Source of the DNA: Nitrospira sp. | Lineage (GTDB): Bacteria > Nitrospirota > Nitrospiria > Nitrospirales > Nitrospiraceae | Reading direction: 5' to 3' | NCBI GenBank assembly: GCA_029194665.1 | Contig: JARFXO010000002.1 | Location: 62,001 to 126,000 of the forward strand | Length of the DNA: 64,000 nucleotides | Shown here: positions 37,007 to 45,322 of the stretch, in pieces | Layout of the letters: each line of letters opens with the position of its first letter | Position numbering within the stretch: position 1 is the stretch's first letter | The notes under the pieces: model-generated | The model's input: only the letters and a program-made list of their open reading frames with translations | Database searches by the model: none | Told to the model about the DNA's origin: nothing | Position numbers and translations under genes: made by a program

Positions 37007-38080
37007 TCAGGCACATTCGACAATAGCCGGAGTGAAAATATCTTCCAATACAACATCGACCACGCCCCATGACAATCCCACTCCAAACCCGCACAACAAA
37101 GCCCGGTGACGCCTCGACATTTTCCATCCGGAGAAATAATGCGCCATCGTCAACGGGATGGAGGCTGATCCGGTATTTCCATATGTTCCGATGCTGTACG
37201 GAACCTTTTCCTTGGCGAATTTCAGTTTACCGGCAATCTTGTCGTTCATGAATTTATTCGCTTGATGAAGGAACAAATAGCTGATGTGATCGGGCGAAAG
37301 GCCTCCCGCTTCCATGAAGGAGGCAAGGCTCTTGACGACATCCGTCGATGAAAATTTAAAGATCTCCATTCCATTCATATAAAGATGGTCATCCGAACGA
37401 ACACCGCCATCCGGGCGCTCGCGCACCTGGCGGCTGTTTTCATCCGATGGATTCCGAAAGCCGCCGGACGGAACATACAGATTCTGAAACCGGCCGCCAT
37501 CCGTCTTGAGTTCAATTGTAATCGGCTCGGCGTTGGCATTTGCCTCGAGAAGAGTCGCCGTGCCCCCGTCCCCTAAAATAAAGACGACATTTTTGTCCCC
37601 CGTATGACACAGTTTCGTTTGGGTGTCCCCGGCGAGAAGAAGCACGCGCTTCAATCCGCCGCCTTGTATCACGGCGCAGGCGTTATACAGCCCGACGACA
37701 TAACCCGAACACCCCATATTGATATCGTACGCCGCGACCTCGGTCGAACACTTCAGCCGCTCTTGAAGCACGCAGGCTGTGGAAGGCACCCGATAGTCAG
37801 GCGTCATGGTGCTGAAGATGATGCCGTCAATCGACTTGGGATCGACCTGCAATCCGAACAGAAGACGTTGCGCAGCCGTCACGCACAGATCCGACGAACA
37901 CAGGTGGGCCGGAGCCTTCCGATATCCCAATACTCCGGTGAGATCGACGATCTTTTTACGATCCGCTTCGGAACAAAACACATGGTCGGTCAAATTATTC
38001 ACGCTCGCTCGAGGCACCGCGCCGGCGATCCCCCTGATTTGCACCCCTCTAAACACAGATCGCGCCATGATGAATTCCAC
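37007..38080 (-). CDS. 3-ketoacyl-ACP synthase III-like enzyme
   Basis: The 357-residue thiolase-fold protein carries the complete KAS III triad: Cys124 in DINMGCSGYVVGL, His272 in FLHQAN and Asn302 in GTYGNTGSAS. The N-terminal RGIAGAVPRASVNN is typical of FabH relatives. The start is GTG 38080 or ATG 38068. KAS III enzymes condense a CoA- or ACP-bound starter with malonyl-ACP; FabH-like partners of FkbH proteins in tetronate pathways join a glyceryl unit to an acyl chain. Which reaction occurs here is open. Confidence 0.88.
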   Translation of the reverse strand: MEFIMARSVFRGVQIRGIAGAVPRASVNNLTDHVFCSEADRKKIVDLTGVLGYRKAPAHLCSSDLCVTAAQRLLFGLQVDPKSIDGIIFSTMTPDYRVPSTACVLQERLKCSTEVAAYDINMGCSGYVVGLYNACAVIQGGGLKRVLLLAGDTQTKLCHTGDKNVVFILGDGGTATLLEANANAEPITIELKTDGGRFQNLYVPSGGFRNPSDENSRQVRERPDGGVRSDDHLYMNGMEIFKFSSTDVVKSLASFMEAGGLSPDHISYLFLHQANKFMNDKIAGKLKFAKEKVPYSIGTYGNTGSASIPLTMAHYFSGWKMSRRHRALLCGFGVGLSWGVVDVVLEDIFTPAIVECA

Positions 38081-38096
38081 AGACCTTTCTGAGGCG

Positions 38097-38345
38097 TCAC
38101 TCGACTCCGTTCGTCTCTTTGATTTTGCTCAGGATGAGGCGTTTAAACGTTCCAAAATCTTTGTACATCTCCACCGCCTGATCGGGGTCAATGTCCAAAT
38201 TGAATTCTTCCTCGAAGCTCGACACGAGTATGAGGTGCTGCAACGAATCCCACCGTTTGAGATCAGTCGGCCTTGCCTCATCAGTAATCTCATGGGCCGG
38301 CACCTTGAGCACCACTCCGAACAGTTCTCTGATCTTGTCTTCCAA
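38097..38345 (-). CDS. Acyl carrier protein 1
   Basis: The 82 residues form an acidic four-helix carrier protein. The phosphopantetheine serine is Ser34 in RWDSLQHLIL. It lies directly before the ketosynthase gene (16 bases) and 41 bases after the second carrier. The Arg-Trp-Asp-Ser-Leu form is common in stand-alone carriers of secondary pathways. It probably carries the glyceryl or malonyl unit. Confidence 0.9.
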   Translation of the reverse strand: MEDKIRELFGVVLKVPAHEITDEARPTDLKRWDSLQHLILVSSFEEEFNLDIDPDQAVEMYKDFGTFKRLILSKIKETNGVE

Positions 38346-38386
38346 AAGAGCCTTCCTTTCACTTCACAACTGACAGTTCCGTCGTC

Positions 38387-38659
38387 TTAATTCCCCTTTT
38401 CATTCTGGCACTCTACCAGGTTGCGAATGGTGTCGACATCCTTGAAGTTTTCAAGCTTTACCTGATCGGACGACAAGTCTATCCCGAAGGATTCGTCCAA
38501 GAATCCCATAATCTTCAGAATCCCCAAGGAATTAACAATACCGGACTCTATCAACGGCTCGTTGTCTTCTAGGCGCTCAAGATTTAGCTCAGCCGCAACC
38601 TCTGTGAGAATAAACCGCTTTATTTCCGCCCCTACATCGCGCATAGGCTTTCCGTTCAC
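38387..38659 (-). CDS. Acyl carrier protein 2
   Basis: A 90-residue carrier protein with the modified serine predicted at Ser44 in SGIVNSLGILKIM; the usual Asp before the serine is Asn. Helices II and III (DESFGIDLSSDQ, VDTIRNLVE) are clear. Its start overlaps the stop of the acyltransferase gene by 4 bases (ATGA), so the two are translationally coupled and are probably partners. Two carriers in one cassette would allow separate starter and extender pools. Confidence 0.87.
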   Translation of the reverse strand: MNGKPMRDVGAEIKRFILTEVAAELNLERLEDNEPLIESGIVNSLGILKIMGFLDESFGIDLSSDQVKLENFKDVDTIRNLVECQNEKGN

Positions 38660-39546
38660 TTACATGTGCCATGTGGCTCTACCCGCCGATATGGCACCCA
38701 TCCCTTCCCAACCATATCAGCCATAATTGAAACGACATCCTCAACTGTCACCAGCAGTAACCGAGAATGTCCCACCCTCCCGACAATTAACTTGCCTTGC
38801 CGTATCAATTCCCGCTCAAGCGTGACGGTGTCCCTGACAACTCCCTTTGTAAAGGCATAGGTTTGCATCTCATGCCGAACATCATCGGTACCAACCACAC
38901 CGGCCGAAAAGATCCGATCTTCGTACACAGGTAGCGCAAGCTTGTCCTTCAAAAGATCTTCAACATAGTGGAAAAATGTAATCGCCCCGAATCCCACATC
39001 AAAAAAAAGGATTCTTCCTTTCAGCTTCCGAAGCTTCTCAAACGGTGTACCTGGCCCACAGGGAAATGCGCAGGAATCATGACCGACTGTGATCCAAGCA
39101 CTGTCTTTCCCAAATGCGGCAACAGGATGCGTAGGATGAAGACTCCTCACTGTCCCGTTTCGGCGCCTGAATATCTCGGTCACCAGACCCATCATGCTCA
39201 TCGTCTTCTTCACATGAAACGTTTTACCCTGTGCCAGATAATCATAGGCGGAGCCTCGGAAAGGGATCGTCACCATCATCACATTGCCCTTCTCACCAAG
39301 GAGGCCAACAAACACTTCAACAAGATCCGACGGCGTCCCCTGAAATCCACTATCGCACTCAAAATTGGCATGCACCAATACCGTATCTGTCTCCACAATC
39401 CCCATTTGTCGTAAGACGAGCCGTAACTGTTCTGCATCATATCGAAACAATATATTGAAAAAGCGGGTCCTCCAACCATTGATTGCGGCTTGAAGGGCGC
39501 GCTTTCCTCGTTGCCCAACGAGTGATTCGATGGCACTTCGCAGCAT
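38656..39546 (-). CDS. AAC(3)-family acyltransferase
   Basis: The 296-residue protein matches the AAC(3) fold used by aminoglycoside 3-N-acetyltransferases and by biosynthetic relatives. Blocks are DTVLVHANFECDSGF, VTIPFRGSAYDYL, RSLHPTHPVAAFGKD (conserved His) and GPGTPFEKLRKLKGRILFFD. It is coupled to acyl carrier protein 2, so it more likely transfers the carrier-bound acyl group to an amine or hydroxyl of a glycan precursor than inactivates a drug. Nothing in the context supports a resistance role. Confidence 0.83.
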   Translation of the reverse strand: MLRSAIESLVGQRGKRALQAAINGWRTRFFNILFRYDAEQLRLVLRQMGIVETDTVLVHANFECDSGFQGTPSDLVEVFVGLLGEKGNVMMVTIPFRGSAYDYLAQGKTFHVKKTMSMMGLVTEIFRRRNGTVRSLHPTHPVAAFGKDSAWITVGHDSCAFPCGPGTPFEKLRKLKGRILFFDVGFGAITFFHYVEDLLKDKLALPVYEDRIFSAGVVGTDDVRHEMQTYAFTKGVVRDTVTLERELIRQGKLIVGRVGHSRLLLVTVEDVVSIMADMVGKGWVPYRRVEPHGTCK

Positions 39547-39557
39547 GCGACAAACCT

Positions 39558-41255
39558 TCAGAGGAACGGCGGCCGTCCCCCCGTTAACATAATTTTCTGT
39601 CCGGTCGTATAGGATGCGAACTTCGATGCTAGGAACAGCACGGCCTGTGCCACTTCAACCGGAGAGGCATGCCTCTGCATCGGCGTTTCTTGTGCGATTT
39701 TCTTTCGAAAGCCATCCTGAATGTGTGCCACTAGATCAGTTTCTACAAAGCTTGGCGCCACGGTGTTGACTTGGATATTCTTGGATGCCAACTCGATAGC
39801 GAGGCTGCGCGTGAACCCCTGTAGAGCCGACTTCGCTACCACATACTTCAACTGATTGGGGGGAGGATCATCCACGGCCACCGTCGAGATATTAATAATT
39901 TTTCCACCGCCTTGAGCCAACATGCCGGGAATGACCGCCTTGCAGCAATGAAACGCGCCTTTGACGATAATGTCCAAGTCTCTTTGAATATCTTCCCATG
40001 TCAAATCGGTGAAGGAGGCGGGTCTAAAGTCACGGACAGCATTGTTTACCAGGATGTGAATTGTGCCATACTGTGCTCTGGCCTCACTGACCATGCGCTC
40101 AACCTCCTCGGGCACGGTCACATCGGCCCCAATGGCAATGGCATTCCCTCCCTCTCGAACAATTTCCCGCACCACTCGTTCAGCGTCGTCCTTCCCTCGA
40201 TAGAAATTCACGATAACCTTTGAACCCAAGAGGGCGAAAAGCTTGACCACTGTCTCACCAATGCCTCTACTAGCGCCGGTGACGAGGACGACCTTATCCG
40301 TCAACCCCCAATCCACCGAGGACCTGTTCATCTCCGCAGCCGTCGGCATGCTCCGGGAAGGCTTGTTCACCAGGGCGCTGGCACGGCCGAGCATTGCAGC
40401 CCTGTCTTCACCCTTTCCAGTAATTGAGAGCGCTGTCTTAACGATACGTGTTGCCCTCGAGACATGCGTCACCTTCCCTTCTAATCGATACCGGTGTCCG
40501 CATTGGATTTGTTGCGTCCATTGTGCCGACAGACTGAGAAACGTGGCTGACTTTCCCGGAACTCGCATTCCGACAAACGTTGAGGACAACAATGTTGCCA
40601 AGAGATTGGGGGCAAATGACCTGATAAAGCTGGAGGATGGCCAGGCATCCCGATGGCACAGCCCCTTGGCCAGAATCCCGAGAAACGCATGCAGCGCCTC
40701 GCTTTGAATGACAAAGTCCATCCCATCACATACACCGACCGACAAATCCTCCAACTGCCAGTTATTGGCCAAACAAGGAGCGACCAGCGCGCACGGGACT
40801 TCCCTAGCGGACGCGGCGCTCACCTGAGCCTCGTCAGGCTCCTGCTCGTAAGACACCCTAAACGAACCAGACGTCACAATTGGCTCTGCACCCGTCTTCT
40901 GGATACGAAACTCAAACGCGGATTCGGTTTCCGCTTCGTGAGTCGAAGCAGGTTCGACCGACAACTCCAGCCTGTCATCAAAATAAACCGGAGTGGCGAA
41001 CTGCATCTCTATCCTGGTCAGTCTACAGGGCTTGCCGACAATATCTAATTCTTCTACCAGCGCAAGAAAGGCAGCAGGTAACATCCCATGCACAACAGGA
41101 CTTCTGTAGGCGGTCCTCCGCGCAAACTCTTCGCTGACATGAAGAGCGCTTTGGTCACCAGTCAGTGCCGAAAACGCCTGCACCATGTCTTGAGAAATGA
41201 AAAAGCTGAGCGCGGACAGCTTACTCACGCGTATCCCTCTCGGAAGGCTGACCAC
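39558..41255 (-). CDS. Hotdog-hotdog-SDR fusion: MaoC-like hydratase with 3-oxoacyl-ACP reductase
   Basis: A 565-residue fusion. Residues 15-135 form a MaoC-type hotdog domain with the (R)-hydratase motif TGDQSALH (Asp34, His39). Residues about 165-300 look like a second, degenerate hotdog domain. Residues 315-565 are a classical SDR reductase: TGASRGIG at 326-333, NNA at 404-406, Ser457, Tyr471 and Lys475. One polypeptide could thus reduce a 3-oxoacyl-ACP and dehydrate the product. No enoyl reductase is near, so the chain may stay unsaturated or hydroxylated. It lies 11 bases upstream of the acyltransferase gene. Confidence 0.85.
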   Translation of the reverse strand: MVSLPRGIRVSKLSALSFFISQDMVQAFSALTGDQSALHVSEEFARRTAYRSPVVHGMLPAAFLALVEELDIVGKPCRLTRIEMQFATPVYFDDRLELSVEPASTHEAETESAFEFRIQKTGAEPIVTSGSFRVSYEQEPDEAQVSAASAREVPCALVAPCLANNWQLEDLSVGVCDGMDFVIQSEALHAFLGILAKGLCHRDAWPSSSFIRSFAPNLLATLLSSTFVGMRVPGKSATFLSLSAQWTQQIQCGHRYRLEGKVTHVSRATRIVKTALSITGKGEDRAAMLGRASALVNKPSRSMPTAAEMNRSSVDWGLTDKVVLVTGASRGIGETVVKLFALLGSKVIVNFYRGKDDAERVVREIVREGGNAIAIGADVTVPEEVERMVSEARAQYGTIHILVNNAVRDFRPASFTDLTWEDIQRDLDIIVKGAFHCCKAVIPGMLAQGGGKIINISTVAVDDPPPNQLKYVVAKSALQGFTRSLAIELASKNIQVNTVAPSFVETDLVAHIQDGFRKKIAQETPMQRHASPVEVAQAVLFLASKFASYTTGQKIMLTGGRPPFL

Positions 41256-41279
41256 AATGCGGCTCCCTCGTTCCGACCA

Positions 41280-42143
41280 CTAATGTGCCTTCCGGGCTTT
41301 TACAATGATGTTCCAACCTATCCGGTTGAATGGAAACAGGCGTCCTAACACCAAGTCGACATACTGCAACTGTGGCAACTCGATTTGTCTCTTCAACAGG
41401 ACACACCAAGACAGGATGTTGTAGGGAACAATAAAAACACTGGCCCATGCTTCAGGCTGATAGCCCGCAACAAGAAGCTTGTTCCTCAATGATCGGGGCG
41501 TATAAAACCTCAAATGCGTTTGGTCCCATCCGCACCAACATGAATTGCTGCGCCATACTCTCTCGTACAAACCCTCCACCAGGTAATTGATCGAGAAGCT
41601 ATTTTGCGTGCTTACCAGTAAGGCGCCCCCCGGTTTCTGCGCTTGAGACAAGCTTTTGAGAAACGCTACGTCATCCTCAATATGCTCAATGACATCCTTG
41701 GCAACAATAATATCGAATTCCTTAGTGAGCAACTCTTGAGGCATGCCCTCAGAACAAATCATCAACAGATTGTCCCTGATGCCTTCCTTCGCCGCATAGA
41801 GTTTCGCGGTTCGCAATGCATTTTCCTCTGCATCGACGAGACTAACCATGGCTCCATTCTTGGCGAGCGGGATGCTCATGATCCCTGCCCCTCCGCCATA
41901 ATCCAAAATGGTTCTACCAGCTACCGTTCCCAATAACCTATCCATCAGCCGTGCTTTCACACGATTAAAAGGCAAGCTGGCAAGATGAAGATATTGATTG
42001 AGAGCCTTTTCTTCATCTCCTTCTCGGGACCAATGAGTTTCTTCGTACCTCAACCTATCCACAAACCCCTCTCGATACGTTCTATCATCGTTTCGCGGCG
42101 AACAAGAAATAGATCGATTGTCCATCCACAAGTCGGTCGCCAT
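41280..42143 (-). CDS. Class I SAM-dependent methyltransferase
   Basis: The protein has up to 287 residues. Motif I is TILDYGGGAGIMSIPLA near residue 79, followed by SLVDAEENAL, and DIIVAKDVIEHIEDDVAFL is the UbiG/UbiE-like block. The frame overlaps the upstream methyltransferase by about 59 bases; a second ATG at 42125 would shorten this to 41. Substrate unknown; position suggests methylation of a sugar or of the acyl-linked product. Confidence 0.8.
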   Translation of the reverse strand: MATDLWMDNRSISCSPRNDDRTYREGFVDRLRYEETHWSREGDEEKALNQYLHLASLPFNRVKARLMDRLLGTVAGRTILDYGGGAGIMSIPLAKNGAMVSLVDAEENALRTAKLYAAKEGIRDNLLMICSEGMPQELLTKEFDIIVAKDVIEHIEDDVAFLKSLSQAQKPGGALLVSTQNSFSINYLVEGLYERVWRSNSCWCGWDQTHLRFYTPRSLRNKLLVAGYQPEAWASVFIVPYNILSWCVLLKRQIELPQLQYVDLVLGRLFPFNRIGWNIIVKARKAH

Positions 42144-42912
42144 CCCACCGCCGGCTCAAGATCACACCCCCTGACTCCTCGATCATATGATCAATATTAT
42201 GAATAAACGTCCGGTCCCTACTTCGTACGGCCGAACCCTTCATGAAGCGGTTGTCCATGGACGGATGAGCCAGACCGGCAATTCCCACCAACCAGCGGCT
42301 GTGTACCAGCATCGACCGAACTATCAAGGCCGCATCAGATTCTTTGAGGTACATCAGCACGCCACAACAGAGAATGATGTCATAGGCTTTGTCGCCAAGG
42401 CTCGCCTCTAAGTGCTGCATGTCTCCGTGTGCCAGCTCTACCTTGGATCCCACAGACTGCAGATATTCCTGGCCCGAGCAGATCGCATGTTTATCAATAT
42501 CTATTCCATGTAAGTGTGAAAGACACGGGAACAATTCCGTTTCCATATACCGAAGCTGATATCCCAGAGAACATCCGACTTCATACACGGAACGCACTTG
42601 TTCGGGGCCAACCCCATCATGCGCCAACTGTTCCATCAAATGCGTAAAGAACAGCTTGCGGGAAGGCCTGACGTTATCGACCCCAAACCGAGTTTCCACT
42701 TCATAGGGCGCTGCATACGAGAGGTGGTGTCTCCATAAGAACTTATGATACGCATTAATGTCCTTGTCGCCATAATCCTGTATGAGTTCCACGGATAACC
42801 AGGCTCGACGCGCAGGACTGATCCATTGTTGTCGATCAATCCACAACGCCAAGGATTTTCTGATTTCAAGCGGGAGCAACGCTCGGATCACGCGCTTTGC
42901 AATGGCTTTCAT
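42085..42912 (-). CDS. Class I SAM-dependent methyltransferase
   Basis: The 275 residues contain VYEVGCSLGYQLRYME as motif I (about residue 113), GIDIDKHAICSGQEYLQ, and DIILCCGVLMYLKESDAA as the post-I block. The N-terminal helical region of about 95 residues has no obvious function. It is followed by the overlapping second methyltransferase, so the two are probably co-translated and may act in sequence. Confidence 0.8.
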   Translation of the reverse strand: MKAIAKRVIRALLPLEIRKSLALWIDRQQWISPARRAWLSVELIQDYGDKDINAYHKFLWRHHLSYAAPYEVETRFGVDNVRPSRKLFFTHLMEQLAHDGVGPEQVRSVYEVGCSLGYQLRYMETELFPCLSHLHGIDIDKHAICSGQEYLQSVGSKVELAHGDMQHLEASLGDKAYDIILCCGVLMYLKESDAALIVRSMLVHSRWLVGIAGLAHPSMDNRFMKGSAVRSRDRTFIHNIDHMIEESGGVILSRRWDGDRLVDGQSIYFLFAAKR

Positions 42913-42929
42913 TACAGTCCACCCAGAGC

Positions 42930-44327
42930 TTAGCTAGCGGCTCCGCCTGTATGATCGCCTACAACCAAATGGTTACAGGAAGAAGTGGCGCAGATTCGAT
43001 CGAGATGTTCCGCCAACGCCCGCGTAATCCGATTCGACTCGAACGATTCTACTTCTCCGGCAAAGGGAACATCACCTTGCCCGACAAAGGCGCCATACGA
43101 TTTCATGATGAAATCCCTCACCCCTGCAACATCCGAAGGACGAAAGACCCATCCTACTCGGGTACGTTCCATCAGATCCTGTGTCGCGCCGGCCTCGGCG
43201 ATCGCCAAGACCACCGTTTGCATTCCCATATACTCATATAATTTCGCCGGGATCTGAAAGGGTTGATTCGGTGCCAATAGCAGAGCTATATGGCTTTGCT
43301 TAATCAATCTCAGCGCATCGAGCTGGGAAACAGGGCCACGTACTTCGAGAATCTCCCGTAACCCATACCGATCTGCCACCTTTTCCGTCGGCACCCCATC
43401 GATTATTCCGCAGTGCCCGACCAGCTTGATCCGAATAGAGTGGCGCGGTATAGAGCCACCACTGACGAGGTCTTGCACGGCCTGGAATATGGGTTCGGGC
43501 GTCCGCCCAAAATATAGACTGCCCGCATACGTCATCGTAAAGAACGATGCTTTCACATGATCCTTGAAACAAGCGGCAACCTCTCCATCGTATCCATTGG
43601 TAATGGTCACTGCTTTGCTCAGCCCTGCCTCTCCGTAGGTTGCCATGAAATAACTCGTGAGCTTGCCGGTGCTCGACACCACAAGGTCCGCGCTCTGAAA
43701 AACCTTCCTCTCCAACCACCTCTCGATGGCCACTGAGGCTGCACAAGTGTGATATAAAGATTTTGCAGGAGTGGCCATCCATGGATCTCGAAAGTCAGCT
43801 ACCCACTGAACATTTGTGAGCCATTTCACAACTAAGCCGACAAGGTGCGCTGAATAGGGCGGGCAGGAGGTCAGAATGACGTCAATGCGGTTTCTTTTGA
43901 TGATTGAGACCGCCCTCAAAACTGCCGGCCACACCCAGCTCCGCTGTGAGTCGGGAAGGCTCAAGAACGACAATGCGTAACGGCGTAGCCTTGCCCCCAT
44001 GCTCTCGCCGAAACTCTCCTTCTGATTGGCACGTGCCGACGGTGCCCATCCCTGGATAGCCGACCTGCCCAATGCGGGACGGACAACCCTCTTGAGCCAC
44101 AAATATCCGTCAGACAAAGTTGGAAGACGGCCGACCTTGTCGATTTCGATCTCTCCCAAATGCTTCAGTCGCTCGTGATCGATCTGAGCCACATACCTAT
44201 CCTTGACCGTAAGCACCCGCACACTCCATCCCAACCGCGGGAGCTGGGCGGCAAAATTTGCAAGGCGCACCCCTCCGACCTCTGTGCTCGGAGGGAAATG
44301 ATAGGCGATCAAGAGTATCTTCTTCAT
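42930..44327 (-). CDS. GT4-like glycosyltransferase
   Basis: The 465-residue GT-B enzyme opens with KKILLIAYHFPPSTEVGGVR, the acceptor-side loop of GT4 enzymes with a longer N-terminal domain. VDVILTSCPPYSAHLVGL and WVADFRDPW follow. The donor domain has MTYAGSLYFGRTPEP and NQPFQIPAKLYEYMGM, in which the first Glu of the usual Glu-x7-Glu pair is missing and the second is retained. It stands between the methyltransferases and the sulfolactate cassette, so it might attach either product to the glycan. Confidence 0.85.
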   Translation of the reverse strand: MKKILLIAYHFPPSTEVGGVRLANFAAQLPRLGWSVRVLTVKDRYVAQIDHERLKHLGEIEIDKVGRLPTLSDGYLWLKRVVRPALGRSAIQGWAPSARANQKESFGESMGARLRRYALSFLSLPDSQRSWVWPAVLRAVSIIKRNRIDVILTSCPPYSAHLVGLVVKWLTNVQWVADFRDPWMATPAKSLYHTCAASVAIERWLERKVFQSADLVVSSTGKLTSYFMATYGEAGLSKAVTITNGYDGEVAACFKDHVKASFFTMTYAGSLYFGRTPEPIFQAVQDLVSGGSIPRHSIRIKLVGHCGIIDGVPTEKVADRYGLREILEVRGPVSQLDALRLIKQSHIALLLAPNQPFQIPAKLYEYMGMQTVVLAIAEAGATQDLMERTRVGWVFRPSDVAGVRDFIMKSYGAFVGQGDVPFAGEVESFESNRITRALAEHLDRICATSSCNHLVVGDHTGGAAS

Positions 44328-44345
44328 TGGAACCGATTTACTTCC

Positions 44346-45185
44346 TCACCGGGATTTCAAGAATATCGTCGCATACCGCCGCCGCCAATCCCGGCGCTCT
44401 GTTGAGAACGGTTCAAGTCCCCAATAATGTTGCGGCCAGCCGACCGCTCTCGCCCATCTCGCTTCACTGTGGATTTCGTCAATCTTATAGTCCAAGGGCA
44501 CGAGATGATGACGACGCGTGAGGTTTTGACGAAGGGGAAGATCCATCCCGTCAATAAAGAAAACAGATTTTTTATGGGCCAAATGGCAAATATTCTCGAA
44601 AGCTTTCGCTGCGTCACCCGGCTTCAAATGAAAAAGGAAATTCTGTGCATAGATAATATCGGCGGGTCCCATCCTCGCTACCATGGCTTCATCCAGGACG
44701 TCGTCTACAGAAAATATGACTCGCCCTCTTATATCAGCCTTGACACAATAGTGCTCGCCCTCAACCTCAAATGTGTTGCTGACAAAGTCGTCGGCCATGT
44801 GACGGTTATTGAAGATTTCTTTTTCCGGCGAATACGCTCCAGTTTCGGCTTTACGGATGATCTGGGGATCGATATCACACGCCCGAACGATAAAGTCCAG
44901 TTTTGGATGCCGATGCCTGAGCACGGACGCGACGGAATAGGCTTCAGCTCCGTTCGAGCATCCTAAGACTGCTACCTTCAATGGTCTTGCCGGACCGCCA
45001 TTTAGAACGTTATCCAATACTGGCCCTGCCAATGCATCGAACTGAGTGGGCAATCTCTGGAATCCAGTAAAGTTGGAATTCTCACGACGTTCACTATTGA
45101 GCGCAATGCGATGCCTGAAAGAACACCAGGCATTCGTTTCGAGAAACACATTTATTCCAGGCACATATTTCAAAATGGATCCCAT
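44346..45185 (-). CDS. CheR-like SAM-dependent methyltransferase
   Basis: The start is set at ATG 45185, preceded by GGAGAG; the frame is open to 45218. About 279 residues. VAVLGCSNGAEAYSVASVL, ACDIDPQIIRKAETGAYS and DIIYAQNFLFHLKPGDAAKA are the SAM-binding blocks of CheR-type enzymes, which methylate carboxylates. No chemotaxis genes are nearby and the N-terminal CheR receptor-binding domain is absent. A role in methyl-ester formation on the product of the adjacent ATP-grasp ligases is plausible but unproven. Confidence 0.78.
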   Translation of the reverse strand: MGSILKYVPGINVFLETNAWCSFRHRIALNSERRENSNFTGFQRLPTQFDALAGPVLDNVLNGGPARPLKVAVLGCSNGAEAYSVASVLRHRHPKLDFIVRACDIDPQIIRKAETGAYSPEKEIFNNRHMADDFVSNTFEVEGEHYCVKADIRGRVIFSVDDVLDEAMVARMGPADIIYAQNFLFHLKPGDAAKAFENICHLAHKKSVFFIDGMDLPLRQNLTRRHHLVPLDYKIDEIHSEARWARAVGWPQHYWGLEPFSTERRDWRRRYATIFLKSR

Positions 45186-45322
45186 TGTTCTCGCTCTCCG
45201 ACAGATCAACAGAATCACTACGGACTACCCTTCACAGAGCACATCCCCGTTGTGACTTCACATACCTCTTAGAATGAAAGACTTTTGAGATTTGAACCCG
45301 CTGGGATTAACTCGCTCAACAA

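Noticed and set aside
38656-39546. Aminoglycoside resistance gene
   Set aside because: The fold fits AAC(3), but the gene is coupled to a carrier protein inside a glycan cluster, so a biosynthetic role is more likely.
34203-41255. Macrolide-type modular polyketide synthase locus
   Set aside because: FkbH, ACP and ketosynthase are present, but there are no modular synthases, thioesterase or tailoring sets.
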